Source of the DNA: an uncultured Acidobacteriia bacterium
GTDB lineage: Bacteria; Acidobacteriota; Terriglobia; Bryobacterales; Bryobacteraceae
Assembly: GCA_903909435.1 (NCBI GenBank)
Contig: CAIVVT010000091.1
Coordinates: 1 to 64,000, forward strand
Reading direction: 5' to 3'
Length of the DNA: 64,000 nt
The notes beneath the pieces are model-generated. The model saw only the letters and a list, made by a program, of their open reading frames with translations. It was not told where the DNA came from and did no database searches. The translations under genes and the position numbers were made by a program. Shown here piece by piece: positions 28,968-37,633 of the stretch (position 1 is its first letter; each line of letters opens with the position of its first letter).

Positions 28968-30329
28968 TTACTGCCGTGACCCGATCATCAGCCCGGTAAC
29001 ACCCGGCAGTTTGACGTGGCGGACTTCGCGGAATCCCGACTCGCCGAGCCAGGACGTATATTCCAATGCGCTGTAATTGCTGCCCCCTGGCGTGCCCACC
29101 AGCATGTTGAGCGCGAAAAGTGCGGCGAAGCGCGGAGCAGTTTTGTCCGATTCCAGGATAAAGTCCTGAATGACCACCCGGCCGCTCGGGGCAACCGCAG
29201 CGTGGCAGCGCCGCAGCAGATCGAGATTTTCCTCGACGCTCAGCATGTGGCAGATTGCGGAGATAAACACCAGGTCGTAGCCTTTGCCAAGTGGGTCTGA
29301 ACGCAGGTCACCTGCACGAACCCGGACGCGGTCCTCGACCCCGGCAGCGCGTATGTGGCGCATCGTGATCGGCTCAACGCTGGCCTGATCCAAGATGTCC
29401 GCGTGCAGCTCCGAGTTAGCCAGGGCGAATGCTATGGAGTAGGCTCCCGATCCGCCGCCCACGTCCAACATGCGGGTGACGTTCGATGTGCCCACTGTGC
29501 GCACGACAAGTGGTGCGCGTTCGCTGGCGTTGCGGTGCATGGCGGCGATGAACGCTTCGGTCCAGTCTTCGCTCCCCGGTGCTGTCTCATCACGGGTAAC
29601 CGACGTGCCGGTGCGGACGCAATCTGTGAGCGTGGACCAGCGGTGCCACAGGTGCGCGGTATGCAGCAGAGCAGGGCGGGCGTTGTCGCGCGAGCCGTCG
29701 GTAAGGTAGCGCGCGGCCTCAGGCGAGTTATGGAAGATGCCCTCACGTTTGACCAGCAGACGCAGCGCACTCAGCGCATGAAGCAGCATCTCAGTGGCGC
29801 GCGGGTCGGTGTGGATGCGCCCGGCCACCTCGGCAGCGCTGGCGCCAACTCCCACTGCGGTAAAGAGGTCGAGTTCCAGCGCGGTAACGACAGTGCGGCT
29901 CTCCTGAAAACCGCGGATGCGATCGTTCAAATCGTCAGGCAGAACACCGGCGGCATCCCTCGCGCGGCGCGCCGCCAGCATCTTCTCGCGACTAGCCTGT
30001 ATCTCGGCGCTCAACCCATCGACATCGGTCCGTACCAGTCTCTGAACTGGCGCGCCCTGCTGAAAGTGCGAACGGACGATCTCGGGAACGTCAGCCGCAG
30101 TCACGCCGGAGTACCAAGTGCCTTCGGGGTAAACCACCATGTTCGGCCCGTGCTCGCACAGTCCTAGCGAACCGCACGACGTGACCTGTACCTCATTGTC
30201 CAATCCGCACGCATGAACCTCGCGCCTCAGTGCTTCCAAGGTCTGGACCGAGCCCCGCGCGGAACAACACGGCACACCCTCGGGCTTCTGTTGATCGCAC
30301 AAGAATACGTGGATCCGGAACGGCTGCAT
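28968..30329 (-). CDS. Thioredoxin-like [2Fe-2S] ferredoxin fused to a SAM-dependent methyltransferase
   Basis: 453 aa. Residues 1-95 form a (2Fe-2S) thioredoxin-like ferredoxin: Cys11, Cys21/22, Cys52 and Cys58 in CGSLGLCEHGP, followed by MVVYPEGTWYSGV. After a linker helix (about 105-140), residues 145-453 are an O-methyltransferase-like module with a dimerisation winged-helix part and a SAM-binding DVGGGSG at 289-295. The start at 30329 is fixed by GGAGAG upstream of the ATG and by the ferredoxin N-terminus; the longer frame upstream is non-coding. A cluster domain joined to a methyltransferase suggests a redox-gated or radical-coupled methylation. Neighbours give no substrate clue. Confidence 0.8.
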   Translation of the reverse strand: MQPFRIHVFLCDQQKPEGVPCCSARGSVQTLEALRREVHACGLDNEVQVTSCGSLGLCEHGPNMVVYPEGTWYSGVTAADVPEIVRSHFQQGAPVQRLVRTDVDGLSAEIQASREKMLAARRARDAAGVLPDDLNDRIRGFQESRTVVTALELDLFTAVGVGASAAEVAGRIHTDPRATEMLLHALSALRLLVKREGIFHNSPEAARYLTDGSRDNARPALLHTAHLWHRWSTLTDCVRTGTSVTRDETAPGSEDWTEAFIAAMHRNASERAPLVVRTVGTSNVTRMLDVGGGSGAYSIAFALANSELHADILDQASVEPITMRHIRAAGVEDRVRVRAGDLRSDPLGKGYDLVFISAICHMLSVEENLDLLRRCHAAVAPSGRVVIQDFILESDKTAPRFAALFALNMLVGTPGGSNYSALEYTSWLGESGFREVRHVKLPGVTGLMIGSRQ

Positions 30330-30613
30330 CTTCACTCTCCGGCTCCACAGTATCAAACTCGCCTGGCTGGTAATCAGTTGAGCAAGTCTACTTCTGTAAG
30401 CCGTCTTATCGATTCGAGTTACTGCTGAGACGAACCACGCCAACGTGGGTGGGGCTTGTGCCAAAGCGGGTGCCATGCGACAGCCTAGTACTCGTCACTG
30501 CCGGAGGACCCTCGAAGTGTTTGAGACCTCTACTCCACTTCAACCCGGCAGGTTGCCCAACCTCGCCGGACCGTTGGAATGACAATTTGATCGAACCCGG
30601 CTGGGGCTGATGA

Positions 30614-31699
30614 TCACTGTTGCAGTCCGTTCGATGGCCTCTCTCCGACGTCCTTCCAGCGCTTGAGTTGATGGAATGCCCGGTCTATCTCGTCAGGCAT
30701 GATCTGGCAATGTCCATCATGCTTTACATACTGCAGAACGAACATCTCCGCGCTGCCCGCATCCTGAGCGAGCACGCCGTACATGCTAGGAATCCAGGCC
30801 GGTACCAATGGGTCATAGGTCGTGTGCACGGCCAACATCGGTCGCGTAAGCCTGCCGGTGGGAACATAGAAGGTCTTCTGGTATTCTGCGGCTCGGCGGT
30901 CCGCGGCGTAGCGCGCCACGCCGTCGTTCACCGCGTTACTCTCCGGGAGATTTGTGTAGATCGTGTTCCGGTTGTCGAAGGGATTTCCACCAGAGCGCTG
31001 TTGGATGTCCATCAACTGATAGGTCCAAAAAACGAGGTTGCTGGCCAGTTCCTGGTTGGTATGCACGAGAGTATATCGACGCAATGCGTCAGCTTGAACC
31101 GGTTTAGACTCCAACGCGACGAGAACCTTCGACTCCAGTTCTTTCGACCGCTCAAACCCCTTGGGCACATCGACGGGCGAAGGCAGGACACCCGGGTAGT
31201 AGTAGTCAAACAGCACCCGCCCATCGAATGTGGTGCGCAGTTTGTACCAGGTCGCCGGGGCGAGAGCCCCGCAAAGTGGCAACGCGGCGTCGTAGTCTTT
31301 GGGGTACTTTTCGATGAGAGCCATGGTGGTGAAACCGCCCATGGAGTGGCCGGTGATGAACGTCTCCTTGGGCCGGCCGCACCTGGCTACGAAGTAGCGA
31401 CGCAGCGCCTGTGTGTCATCGATAGCTTCCTGGACCGCCCAACCGTGAGCCGAGTAGCCGGATTGTGCGACCGCGTACCCGGCATTGAGGAAAGGTAGCA
31501 GGCGCTCGCCCAGCGTCCCTTCGGACTTATAGGTCGTGGGCTCTGTGGAGTAGCCGTGACAGTACATGACTAGCCCGCCGGTCCAGTTCGCCGGGATGTC
31601 AATGCGGAACCTGGCGCCGTTGAGGTCGCCGGTTTCAACCTTTGGCTCGGAGGCGAGCATGCTGCCGCCGCAGAGAAGAAGAGCTATGAGAATTCGCAT
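30614..31699 (-). CDS. Exported alpha/beta hydrolase
   Basis: 361 aa with signal peptide MRILIALLLCGGSMLAS, which decides the start at 31699. The nucleophile elbow GHSMGG lies near residue 122. The Asp in TTYDPLVP and the His in KHDGHCQI complete a plausible catalytic triad. The lid region is long. It is an esterase, lipase or peptidase-like hydrolase of unknown substrate in the periplasm. The gene is monocistronic, about 180 bp from the divergent H1-like gene. Confidence 0.82.
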   Translation of the reverse strand: MRILIALLLCGGSMLASEPKVETGDLNGARFRIDIPANWTGGLVMYCHGYSTEPTTYKSEGTLGERLLPFLNAGYAVAQSGYSAHGWAVQEAIDDTQALRRYFVARCGRPKETFITGHSMGGFTTMALIEKYPKDYDAALPLCGALAPATWYKLRTTFDGRVLFDYYYPGVLPSPVDVPKGFERSKELESKVLVALESKPVQADALRRYTLVHTNQELASNLVFWTYQLMDIQQRSGGNPFDNRNTIYTNLPESNAVNDGVARYAADRRAAEYQKTFYVPTGRLTRPMLAVHTTYDPLVPAWIPSMYGVLAQDAGSAEMFVLQYVKHDGHCQIMPDEIDRAFHQLKRWKDVGERPSNGLQQ

Positions 31700-31882
31700 G
31701 AGACACAAGGCTAACACGCCTCTCTCGGACACCCCCTTAAAACATTGAATAGCGACCTGTCGGCGTACTCACAACTGCTTGCTTGCTCGAGTTGAGCTTC
31801 GAGATGGTTGGCGAACGTCAAATGGCAGTAACTGGTTTCAATACCCTAAATGAGTTACCTTGGATAGTAAGACAACCATTTC

Positions 31883-32335
31883 ATGACGACACAACGACTG
31901 ACAAACGAGATCATCATTGCAGCTATCGAGGGATTCGAGGCGCAAAAGAATCGGCTGGACGGGCAGATTGCCGAGCTTCGGAGTTTCCTCACGGGAAACC
32001 CCACGGAGATCGCTGCCGAACCAGCACGCACGGGTAAGCGCGGGAAGTTCTCCGAGGCGACCAAGCTCAAGATGAAGGCAGCTCAGCTGCGCCGGTGGGC
32101 GAAAATCAAGGGCGACTCCGCCCCTTCCACGCCAGCGGCAGAAGGCTCCAAACCAAAGCGGCAGCTTAGCGAAGCTGGTAGGCAGGCGATCGCCGAAGCC
32201 GCGAGGAAACGCTGGGCGGCGACAAAGGCGGCTAAGCCGGCTCCGGTTTCCGCGGTTTCGAAGAAGTCAACCGGAAAGAAAGCAGCGACTAAGAAAGCCG
32301 CCGGCAAGAAGGCAGCGAAGGTCGCGAACGAATAG
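31883..32335 (+). CDS. Histone H1-like Lys/Ala-rich protein with paired helical motifs
   Basis: 150 aa. The N-terminal 35 residues form a likely coiled coil (IEGFEAQKNRLDGQIAELRS). Two similar motifs follow, FSEATKLKMKAAQLRRWAK and LSEAGRQAIAEAARKRWAA, resembling short NUMOD3-type DNA-binding helices. The last 30 residues are a Lys/Ala tail like bacterial H1 homologues (KKAAGKKAAK). It probably binds DNA non-specifically as a nucleoid protein. Start ATG 31883 is the only good one; no Shine-Dalgarno is visible. Confidence 0.75.
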   Translation: MTTQRLTNEIIIAAIEGFEAQKNRLDGQIAELRSFLTGNPTEIAAEPARTGKRGKFSEATKLKMKAAQLRRWAKIKGDSAPSTPAAEGSKPKRQLSEAGRQAIAEAARKRWAATKAAKPAPVSAVSKKSTGKKAATKKAAGKKAAKVANE

Positions 32336-32991
32336 CATCCGAGGCGGGTTCAGACGTGCTCGGATCGCGTCGGCGGTCGTTGCGGTGGACTGCATGGGGG
32401 GTGAGGGCGAACACCCTCCAATGACTCGTCCTAATCGAGCTTCACCTCAGGTCCTCTAGATTGTGCTCTTGAACGCGGCCCCTGGACCGCGTTCAAGACA
32501 TCATCGAACTGCAGGGCATAGAGCATCACATGCTCCTCTAAGACCTGCATTTCCCCCCTCCAGCACTCACCCCGTTTTGCAGTCAGCGTCCTAGGGCGAT
32601 CCCTAGTTGAGTGCAGGACCGCTGCATGAACCTCTCGCTCTCACTCGCGTTCTGCGCCTCATTGTTGTACCCGCATCCCGACAACAGCGAGAGGCAATAC
32701 AGTGCAAACAGGCGCAACCGGGACAAGACCGTTCAGCTCAGCCGCAGACCATCGACACTCGCGGCGATGCGGGCGGTGGCACCATCTTGCTCCCCTCGGG
32801 GCGAGCTAACCTCCGGGTAACCTTGACCTCGTTTCGGGGTTGCACTGTGTCTTGAGAGCGGAAACATAGAGGAAAGCACGTCAGTAAGTGCGCGATGCGT
32901 GTGAACAAGCGCGAACATTGTGATGGCCTCAGTTAAGACTGCGTTGAAGCGAGTAGTGAATAGGTGCCTGCCTGGCTTCGTGAAATCCGGA
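32336..32991. other. Long non-coding stretch with stem-loops
   Basis: About 650 bp without a convincing gene. The 5' part (32467-32606) contains several strong hairpins, listed separately. The 3' part (about 32610-32990) has short frames in several phases but no start signals or familiar motifs. It lies just beyond the true end of the damaged MFS gene, so it may be a decaying region. Confidence 0.5.
32467..32606. other. Cluster of perfect hairpins, possible structured RNA or terminator array
   Basis: Four perfect pairings occur in 140 nt. The first is a 12-bp stem, TCTTGAACGCGG (32467-32478) with CCGCGTTCAAGA (32487-32498), around an 8-nt loop. Nested inside TGCAGG (32510-32515)/CCTGCA (32544-32549) is GAGCAT-CAC-ATGCTC (32521-32535). 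The last is CTAGGG-CGAT-CCCTAG (32591-32606). No U-tract follows the first stem, so a simple Rho-independent terminator is not obvious. The stretch begins 131 nt after the H1-like stop codon. Confidence 0.5.
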
Positions 32992-34202
32992 TCATGCCGG
33001 GAAGGCGTGAACCCCTGCGGCGGGCTGGAAGTCCCTGAAGTGCAGGTGGATGACGCCCACAGCCGCGAGGTAGCCAAAACTCAACACAATCAGCACTGGA
33101 GCGTAACCCAGAATCGGGATCAGGTATCCGGGGGCCAGTGCGGAGAACAGCACGCTACTGATCGCTCCCGCGAAGCCGCCAACCCCAGGACCGTGCCGAG
33201 CGCCGCCGAAGGAAAGACATCTCCGGGGATGGTAAACGAGATGGAGCTGAAGGCCTGGTGCGCGGCCGCCGCAGTACTGAGCAGACAGATCGTCTGGTTG
33301 AGTGTTCCTTGCAGCGCGCTGGCCAACGCCACGGGTGAGACCACGGCACAGATCAGCAATGTCGTCATCCGCGCGGTTTGCAGACTCCTACCCCGCTTCA
33401 GGAGGAAGCCGGAGAGCCAGCCGGCAGAAACGCTACCTACCCCGGAGGCAAAGTATATGCAGGGGAGCGCCCATCCGATCTGGCTCATCTCCAAACCGCG
33501 ACGGTCTCTGAGGTACAGCGGCAGCCAGAACAAGAGGAAATACCATACTGGATCAACCAGCACCTTCGAGAGTGCATAGCCGCGCGTCTGGCGAAAGCGA
33601 AGCATCTGGACGATGCCGATCGTACCGGCTGAATTGCGGATCACATCGGGACTCTGCGGCGTGCGGTAGCACTTCAACCAAACCACTACCCAGACGAACC
33701 CCAACCCCGATACAGATACGAAGCAGACGCGCCAGCCCAGCCAGGCCGCCAAACCGACGAACAGAGGCGGGCCGACGACGGACGCGACGTTTGGTCCCGC
33801 ATTGAAGAGACCCGTCGCCAGCGCACGCTGCTCCGGCGGGAACCACTCCGCCACGGTCTTGTTGCAGGCCGGAAAATTCACCGCCTCTGAGAGCCCCAAT
33901 AAGGCGCGCCACGCTCCAAACTCAGCAGCGCCCGAAACCGTTGCGTGCATCGCGGATACGACGGACCAGATGGCCGCGCCCACAGCAAGGCCTCGTTTCA
34001 CGCCGTAGCGGTCGATCAGCGCCCCCGAGACGAGGAAGCCGAGCGCGTAGCAGATCTGAAATGCTGCGCTGACGTTCCCGTAAAGGCGCGTGGTGAAGTG
34101 GAACTGATCCCGCAACACCGGTGCCAGCACGCTCATCAACAGGCGGTCCAGGTAGTTGATCGACGTGACTGCCAGCAGCAAGGCCAGCACAACCCAACGC
34201 AT
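32992..34202 (-). pseudogene. MFS transporter disrupted by a one-base frameshift
   Basis: As read from ATG 34202, the frame encodes about 340 residues of a major-facilitator transporter of the hexuronate/phthalate type: TM1 with NYLDRLLMSVLAP, the A-motif-like region, then 9-10 helices. It then goes out of frame near 33175-33185 and stops at 33120 with the un-family-like tail ASRERSVACC. Adding one G there (ttggcggcttc to ttgggcggcttc) restores LGLGGFAGAISSVLFSALAP and further helices to a natural end, YLAAVGVIHLHFRD..., with stop TGA at 32994-32992. That gives exactly 403 aa, the normal size. GATAAT at 34215-34210 lies 7 nt before the ATG. The cause is a real mutation or an assembly error. 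Confidence 0.8.
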
Positions 34203-34209
34203 CCCGCCG

Positions 34210-34245
34210 ATTATCTCATTCGCACCGGATGCTAAACTCTAAAAT
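34210..34245. promoter_or_regulatory. Divergent promoters of the MFS gene and the shikimate dehydrogenase-like gene
   Basis: On the minus strand GATAAT (34215-34210, five of six) ends 7 nt before the MFS ATG at 34202. On the plus strand TAAAAT (34240-34245, five of six) ends 5 nt before the ATG at 34251. Both would give leaderless or nearly leaderless transcripts. The full intergenic space is only 48 bp. Confidence 0.45.
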
Positions 34246-34250
34246 CTCCC

Positions 34251-35096
34251 ATGCGCATGCTAGTTGGGCTGATCGGCAGCTGAATTGCTTCGTCCGGATC
34301 TCCTGCGATCCACGAACGGGAGGCCCGTGAACTCGGCATCCACCTCCATTACCAACTGGTGGACCTGCAGATCAACGGCAGGTCCGCCAGTCAGTTGCCG
34401 AAGCTCCTGGATGCGGCCGAGATGCTGGGATTCGCGGGCGTGAACATCACTCATCCCTGCAAGCAGGCAGTAGTCCCGCTGCTGAACACACTGTCGCCTG
34501 AAGCGGAGGCCATTGGGGCCGTGAATGCAGTTACGTTCCGGGCAGGCAAGCGCACAGGCCACAACACCGACTGGCTCGGTTTCAGCGAGAACTTTCACCG
34601 GGAATTGCCGGGCGTTTGCGCGGACAACGTACTGTTGCTGGGTGCGGGCGGAGGCGGCAGTGCCGTGTGCTACGCGGCGCTGCGGATGGGTGCGCAGTGC
34701 ATCTCTATATTCGATCAGGATTACGGGCGCGCGGAACGACTATCCCGGCAGTACACCGCGCAATTCGGCGGTGCGAGTATCTCCGCCGTTGCCGACCCCG
34801 CCAGCGTAATTCACGAAGTAAACGGCGTCATCCACGCCACGCCGGTCGGCATGATCGGCCACCCCGGCATGGCGCTTGCGCCGGAGCTCCTGCGCTCGGA
34901 GTTATGGGTGGCCGAGCTCGTGTATTTCCCGTTGGAAACGGAATTGCTGCTCGCCGCGCGGCAACGCGGTTGCTTGACTCTGGATGGCGGAGGCATGGCG
35001 GTCTTTCAAGCGGCAGAAGCCTTCCGCTTGTTCACCGGTGTGGAACCGGACCGTGAGCGGATGCTGGCCCAGTTTCGCGCCGCCCTGCATCCCTGA
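34251..35096 (+). pseudogene. Shikimate/quinate dehydrogenase-like gene interrupted by an in-frame TGA
   Basis: From ATG 34251 the frame reads MRMLVGLIGS, then TGA (34281-34283), then IASSGSPAIHERE... and continues open to 35096. Families of this type have Gly at that point (LIGxGIxxSxSPAxHE), so a single G-to-T change from GGA would explain it. Without the stop the protein would be 281 aa, normal for AroE/quinate dehydrogenase. Conserved parts include NITHPCKQAVVPLLN with its catalytic Lys, GAVNAVTF, GHNTDWLGF, GAGGGGSAVCYAAL and a C-terminal AVFQAAEAFRLFTG. A GTG at 34359 could start a truncated product lacking the substrate-binding N-terminus. It is divergent from the frameshifted MFS gene. 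Confidence 0.82.
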
Positions 35097-35142
35097 ACCG
35101 CGCAGACGGAACCAAACACGGCCGCGGCGGATCGGTTCTGTA

Positions 35143-36534
35143 CTACTCGCCCGGCGTGGATAACTTCTTCACGAGTTCGTACAGGAACGTCTGCCCCTCG
35201 TAGAACGCTTCGACCCCCATCCGCTCGTCGCGGCCGTGTGCACGGACGTCGTTGCGGTCCAGGAAGAACCCCTGCACACCATAGGTCGGGATGCCCGCGG
35301 CGCGCAGGTACCGGCCATCCGATGCGCCGGTCGCCATGCTCGGCAGTGCAATCACTCCCGGCCACATGGAGTCAGTAATCTGGCTGAACGCCTTCATGAT
35401 GTCCGGCCGCATGGGCGAGGGCGGGGCTTTGCCTTCGTTCACCTTGACGGTCACGGCAACCTGTTCGTCAGCCACCACCTGCTTGAGTGCGGCGAGCACC
35501 TGCTCCACCGTGTCGTCCGGAAAGATGCGGCAGTTGACGTTGGCGGCGGCTAGTTGCGGCAGGGCGTTGGGCGCATGACCGCCTTCCAATTGCGTGGCGA
35601 CGCAGGTGGTCCGCAGCATCGAGTTCATGCCCGGCGACTGCGCGGCGATGCGCTTCATCGCTTCCTGCGAGCCCTCGGCGGCCTGCGCCAGGTCGGCGGC
35701 AAGCTGGCCCTTCTCGATCTTCGCCATTTGGCCGAAATAGGCTCGTGTGGCCTCGTTCAACTGCATCGGGAAGGCGAAACTCGATAGCCGGTAGAGCGCG
35801 CCGGCCAGGTGGTAGATGGCATTGTCCGCCACGGGTCGCGAACTGTGGCCGCCCTTGTTGCGCACTTCCAGCCGGAAATCGGCGTACGTCTTCTCCGCCA
35901 GCCCGATGTCGTTGGCAATGCGCTTGCCGTCGAGGCTCTCCCCGCGCCCGCCTTCGTTTAGGGCGTACTCGGCTTCGATCAACCCGCGTTTGTTCTTCAA
36001 CAGCCAGTCAACGCCGTTGTAGGGGCCGCCACCCTCTTCGTCTGCAGTCAGGGCGACAATCAGATCGCGATCCGGGTTGAAGCCCTCGCGCTTGTAGCGG
36101 ATCAGGTTGGCGACCCAGATCGCCGCCTGTGCCTTGTCGTCCGCGGTTCCGCGCCCGTAGAAATAACCCTCTTTCTCGATGAACTGGAACGGATCCATGC
36201 TCCAGTCCTCGCGCTTCGCTTCCACCACATCGGTGTGCGCCAGCAGCAGAATCGGCTTGCGCTTCCCAGTCCCGTGATAGCGCACCACCAGGTTGTACTT
36301 GGTGTCCTTGGCGCCGCCCACCCTGAAGTCGGAGTCGGGGAAGCCGGCGGACTTGAGCCGCTCCGCCATGACCCTCGCGATACTGCTGGTCTCTCCGGTG
36401 GAATATCCCGACTTGCTCTCAACCATCTGCTGGTAGATCTCCCGCGCCAGGTTCCGATCCTGTTCGGGCGGCAGCAGCGAGACGGCGCTGAGCGCGATTA
36501 AGCTAAGCAGCGCAAGGCCAATGAATTTGAGCAT
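35143..36534 (-). CDS. Exported M20/M28-family zinc peptidase
   Basis: 463 aa with a signal or anchor sequence (MLKFIGLALLSLIALSAVS), which sets the start at 36534 rather than 36600. Metal ligands of the M20 family are intact: LLAHTDVVEA, GRGTADDKAQ, the catalytic pair in TADEEGGG, ALNEGG and the distal His in RAHGRDERM. A dimerisation domain with NKGGHSSRP is present. The enzyme should trim peptides or acylated amino acids in the periplasm. It is convergent with the damaged shikimate dehydrogenase gene and divergent from the cytochrome b gene. Confidence 0.9.
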   Translation of the reverse strand: MLKFIGLALLSLIALSAVSLLPPEQDRNLAREIYQQMVESKSGYSTGETSSIARVMAERLKSAGFPDSDFRVGGAKDTKYNLVVRYHGTGKRKPILLLAHTDVVEAKREDWSMDPFQFIEKEGYFYGRGTADDKAQAAIWVANLIRYKREGFNPDRDLIVALTADEEGGGPYNGVDWLLKNKRGLIEAEYALNEGGRGESLDGKRIANDIGLAEKTYADFRLEVRNKGGHSSRPVADNAIYHLAGALYRLSSFAFPMQLNEATRAYFGQMAKIEKGQLAADLAQAAEGSQEAMKRIAAQSPGMNSMLRTTCVATQLEGGHAPNALPQLAAANVNCRIFPDDTVEQVLAALKQVVADEQVAVTVKVNEGKAPPSPMRPDIMKAFSQITDSMWPGVIALPSMATGASDGRYLRAAGIPTYGVQGFFLDRNDVRAHGRDERMGVEAFYEGQTFLYELVKKLSTPGE

Positions 36535-36871
36535 CCCTATATCTTGGCATGAGGCGCGAGTGGCCCGTGCCAGAACTGCCTTTGCGCTTAAATCAGCCAT
36601 ATTGCAATAAGCGCGCCTTTAGATTCAATAACTTGAAAAAATAATCCGCTGAAAATCAGCCGTTTGGCGCTCCCATCGCGCTCTGCTGAGGCCTGCGGCC
36701 AAGCGACTGGGCTGGGCTGGCAAATCGCTAGCAGGTGACGGCGCACCGAGTGGTGGAACTCCTACCCGCACCAGCTTCCACATCGAAGAGCCGGTGTTCC
36801 CCCTCGCCCCGCGGCCCAGTGCAGAAGCGGAGGAACGCAAAGCCTGGCGGCGTTTGCGCTACTATTCCTGA
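36535..36871. other. Divergent intergenic region between the peptidase and cytochrome b genes
   Basis: 337 bp without a gene. A short AT-rich segment (36601-36655) includes a GCTGA-AAA-TCAGC hairpin next to an A/T-run. The downstream end holds TACTAT (36860-36865), six nt before the cytochrome b ATG. I looked for a riboswitch-like structure, given the molybdenum enzyme downstream, and could not support one. Confidence 0.4.
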
Positions 36872-37633
36872 ATGGCAGATTCCACCTGGGTTCCGAGTCT
36901 CGCCGCTTCCGCCTCGACCGCCACGGACGCTCCCCGCCACACGGCGCTCGTACGCGTTACACACTGGCTTACTGCCGCGTGCTGCTTCGCCCTGCTCGTC
37001 AGCGGTGTGGAGATCCTCATCTCGCATCCGCGCTTCTATTGGGGAGAAGCGGGGAACGCGTTAACTCCAGCCTTGTTCCATCTGCCGATTCCCGCATCCA
37101 GAGCCGCTGTTCCTACCGGCTACGGCTACGTGCTGCCGGACCAGAATGGCTGGAGCCGCTCGCTGCATTTCCAATCTGCCTGGGCCGCGGTATTCACCGG
37201 ACTGCTGTACTTCCTGGTAGGGCTGTTCACCCGGCACTTCAGTAAGCATCTTTTCCCGGCGGGCTCCGACCTGACTTGGGGAGCGCTCTCGAAAGCGATC
37301 GCCGGCCACCTGTGCTTCAAAACACCCCCCGAATCCGAAGCCCGGTCGTACAACGTGCTCCAGCGGCTCGCTTACCTGGGCGTGATCTTCGTTCTTTTCC
37401 CCTTGATGATCTGGACCGGACTCGACATGTCGCCCGCTTTCGCCTCGGCTTTTCCCGCCGCCGTCAAGATCTTCGGAGGGCAGCAATCCGCGCGCACGAT
37501 TCATTTCTTCGGCACTCTGCTGCTCCTGCTCTTCCTCCTGGTTCACGTCGCGATGGTTTATCTGACCGGATTCAGGAACCGCATGCGCGCCATGGTCACG
37601 GGACGCGCGGGCGAAAGCAAGGGGGACCTATGA
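36872..37633 (+). CDS. Cytochrome b561-type membrane subunit
   Basis: 253 aa with four membrane helices. The His residues expected for two b hemes appear in VTHWLTA, LHFQSAW, IHFFGT and LVHVAMV. It resembles the membrane cytochromes that serve hydrogenases and periplasmic molybdopterin enzymes. The stop overlaps the start of the molybdopterin enzyme gene (ATGA), so it is very likely the electron-exchange partner of that enzyme. TACTAT six nt before the ATG suggests a leaderless transcript. Confidence 0.85.
   Translation: MADSTWVPSLAASASTATDAPRHTALVRVTHWLTAACCFALLVSGVEILISHPRFYWGEAGNALTPALFHLPIPASRAAVPTGYGYVLPDQNGWSRSLHFQSAWAAVFTGLLYFLVGLFTRHFSKHLFPAGSDLTWGALSKAIAGHLCFKTPPESEARSYNVLQRLAYLGVIFVLFPLMIWTGLDMSPAFASAFPAAVKIFGGQQSARTIHFFGTLLLLLFLLVHVAMVYLTGFRNRMRAMVTGRAGESKGDL

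Noticed and set aside
34281-34283. TGA in the shikimate dehydrogenase-like gene as selenocysteine
   Set aside because: The family has Gly here, not Cys, and no SECIS-like hairpin directly downstream was evident; a nonsense change is simpler.
36640-36665. GCTGA-AAA-TCAGC hairpin next to an A/T run as a Rho-independent terminator
   Set aside because: The stem is only 5 bp and no gene ends there on the strand that would need it.
36848-36871. TGGCGGCGTTTGC upstream of the cytochrome b gene as a sigma-54 site
   Set aside because: The GG-to-GC distance is 8 nt, not 10; a TACTAT -10 box fits better.
36535-36871. Possible molybdenum-cofactor riboswitch upstream of the cytochrome b/molybdopterin pair
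   Set aside because: I could not find the conserved pairing elements, and the -10-like box directly before the ATG would leave no leader.
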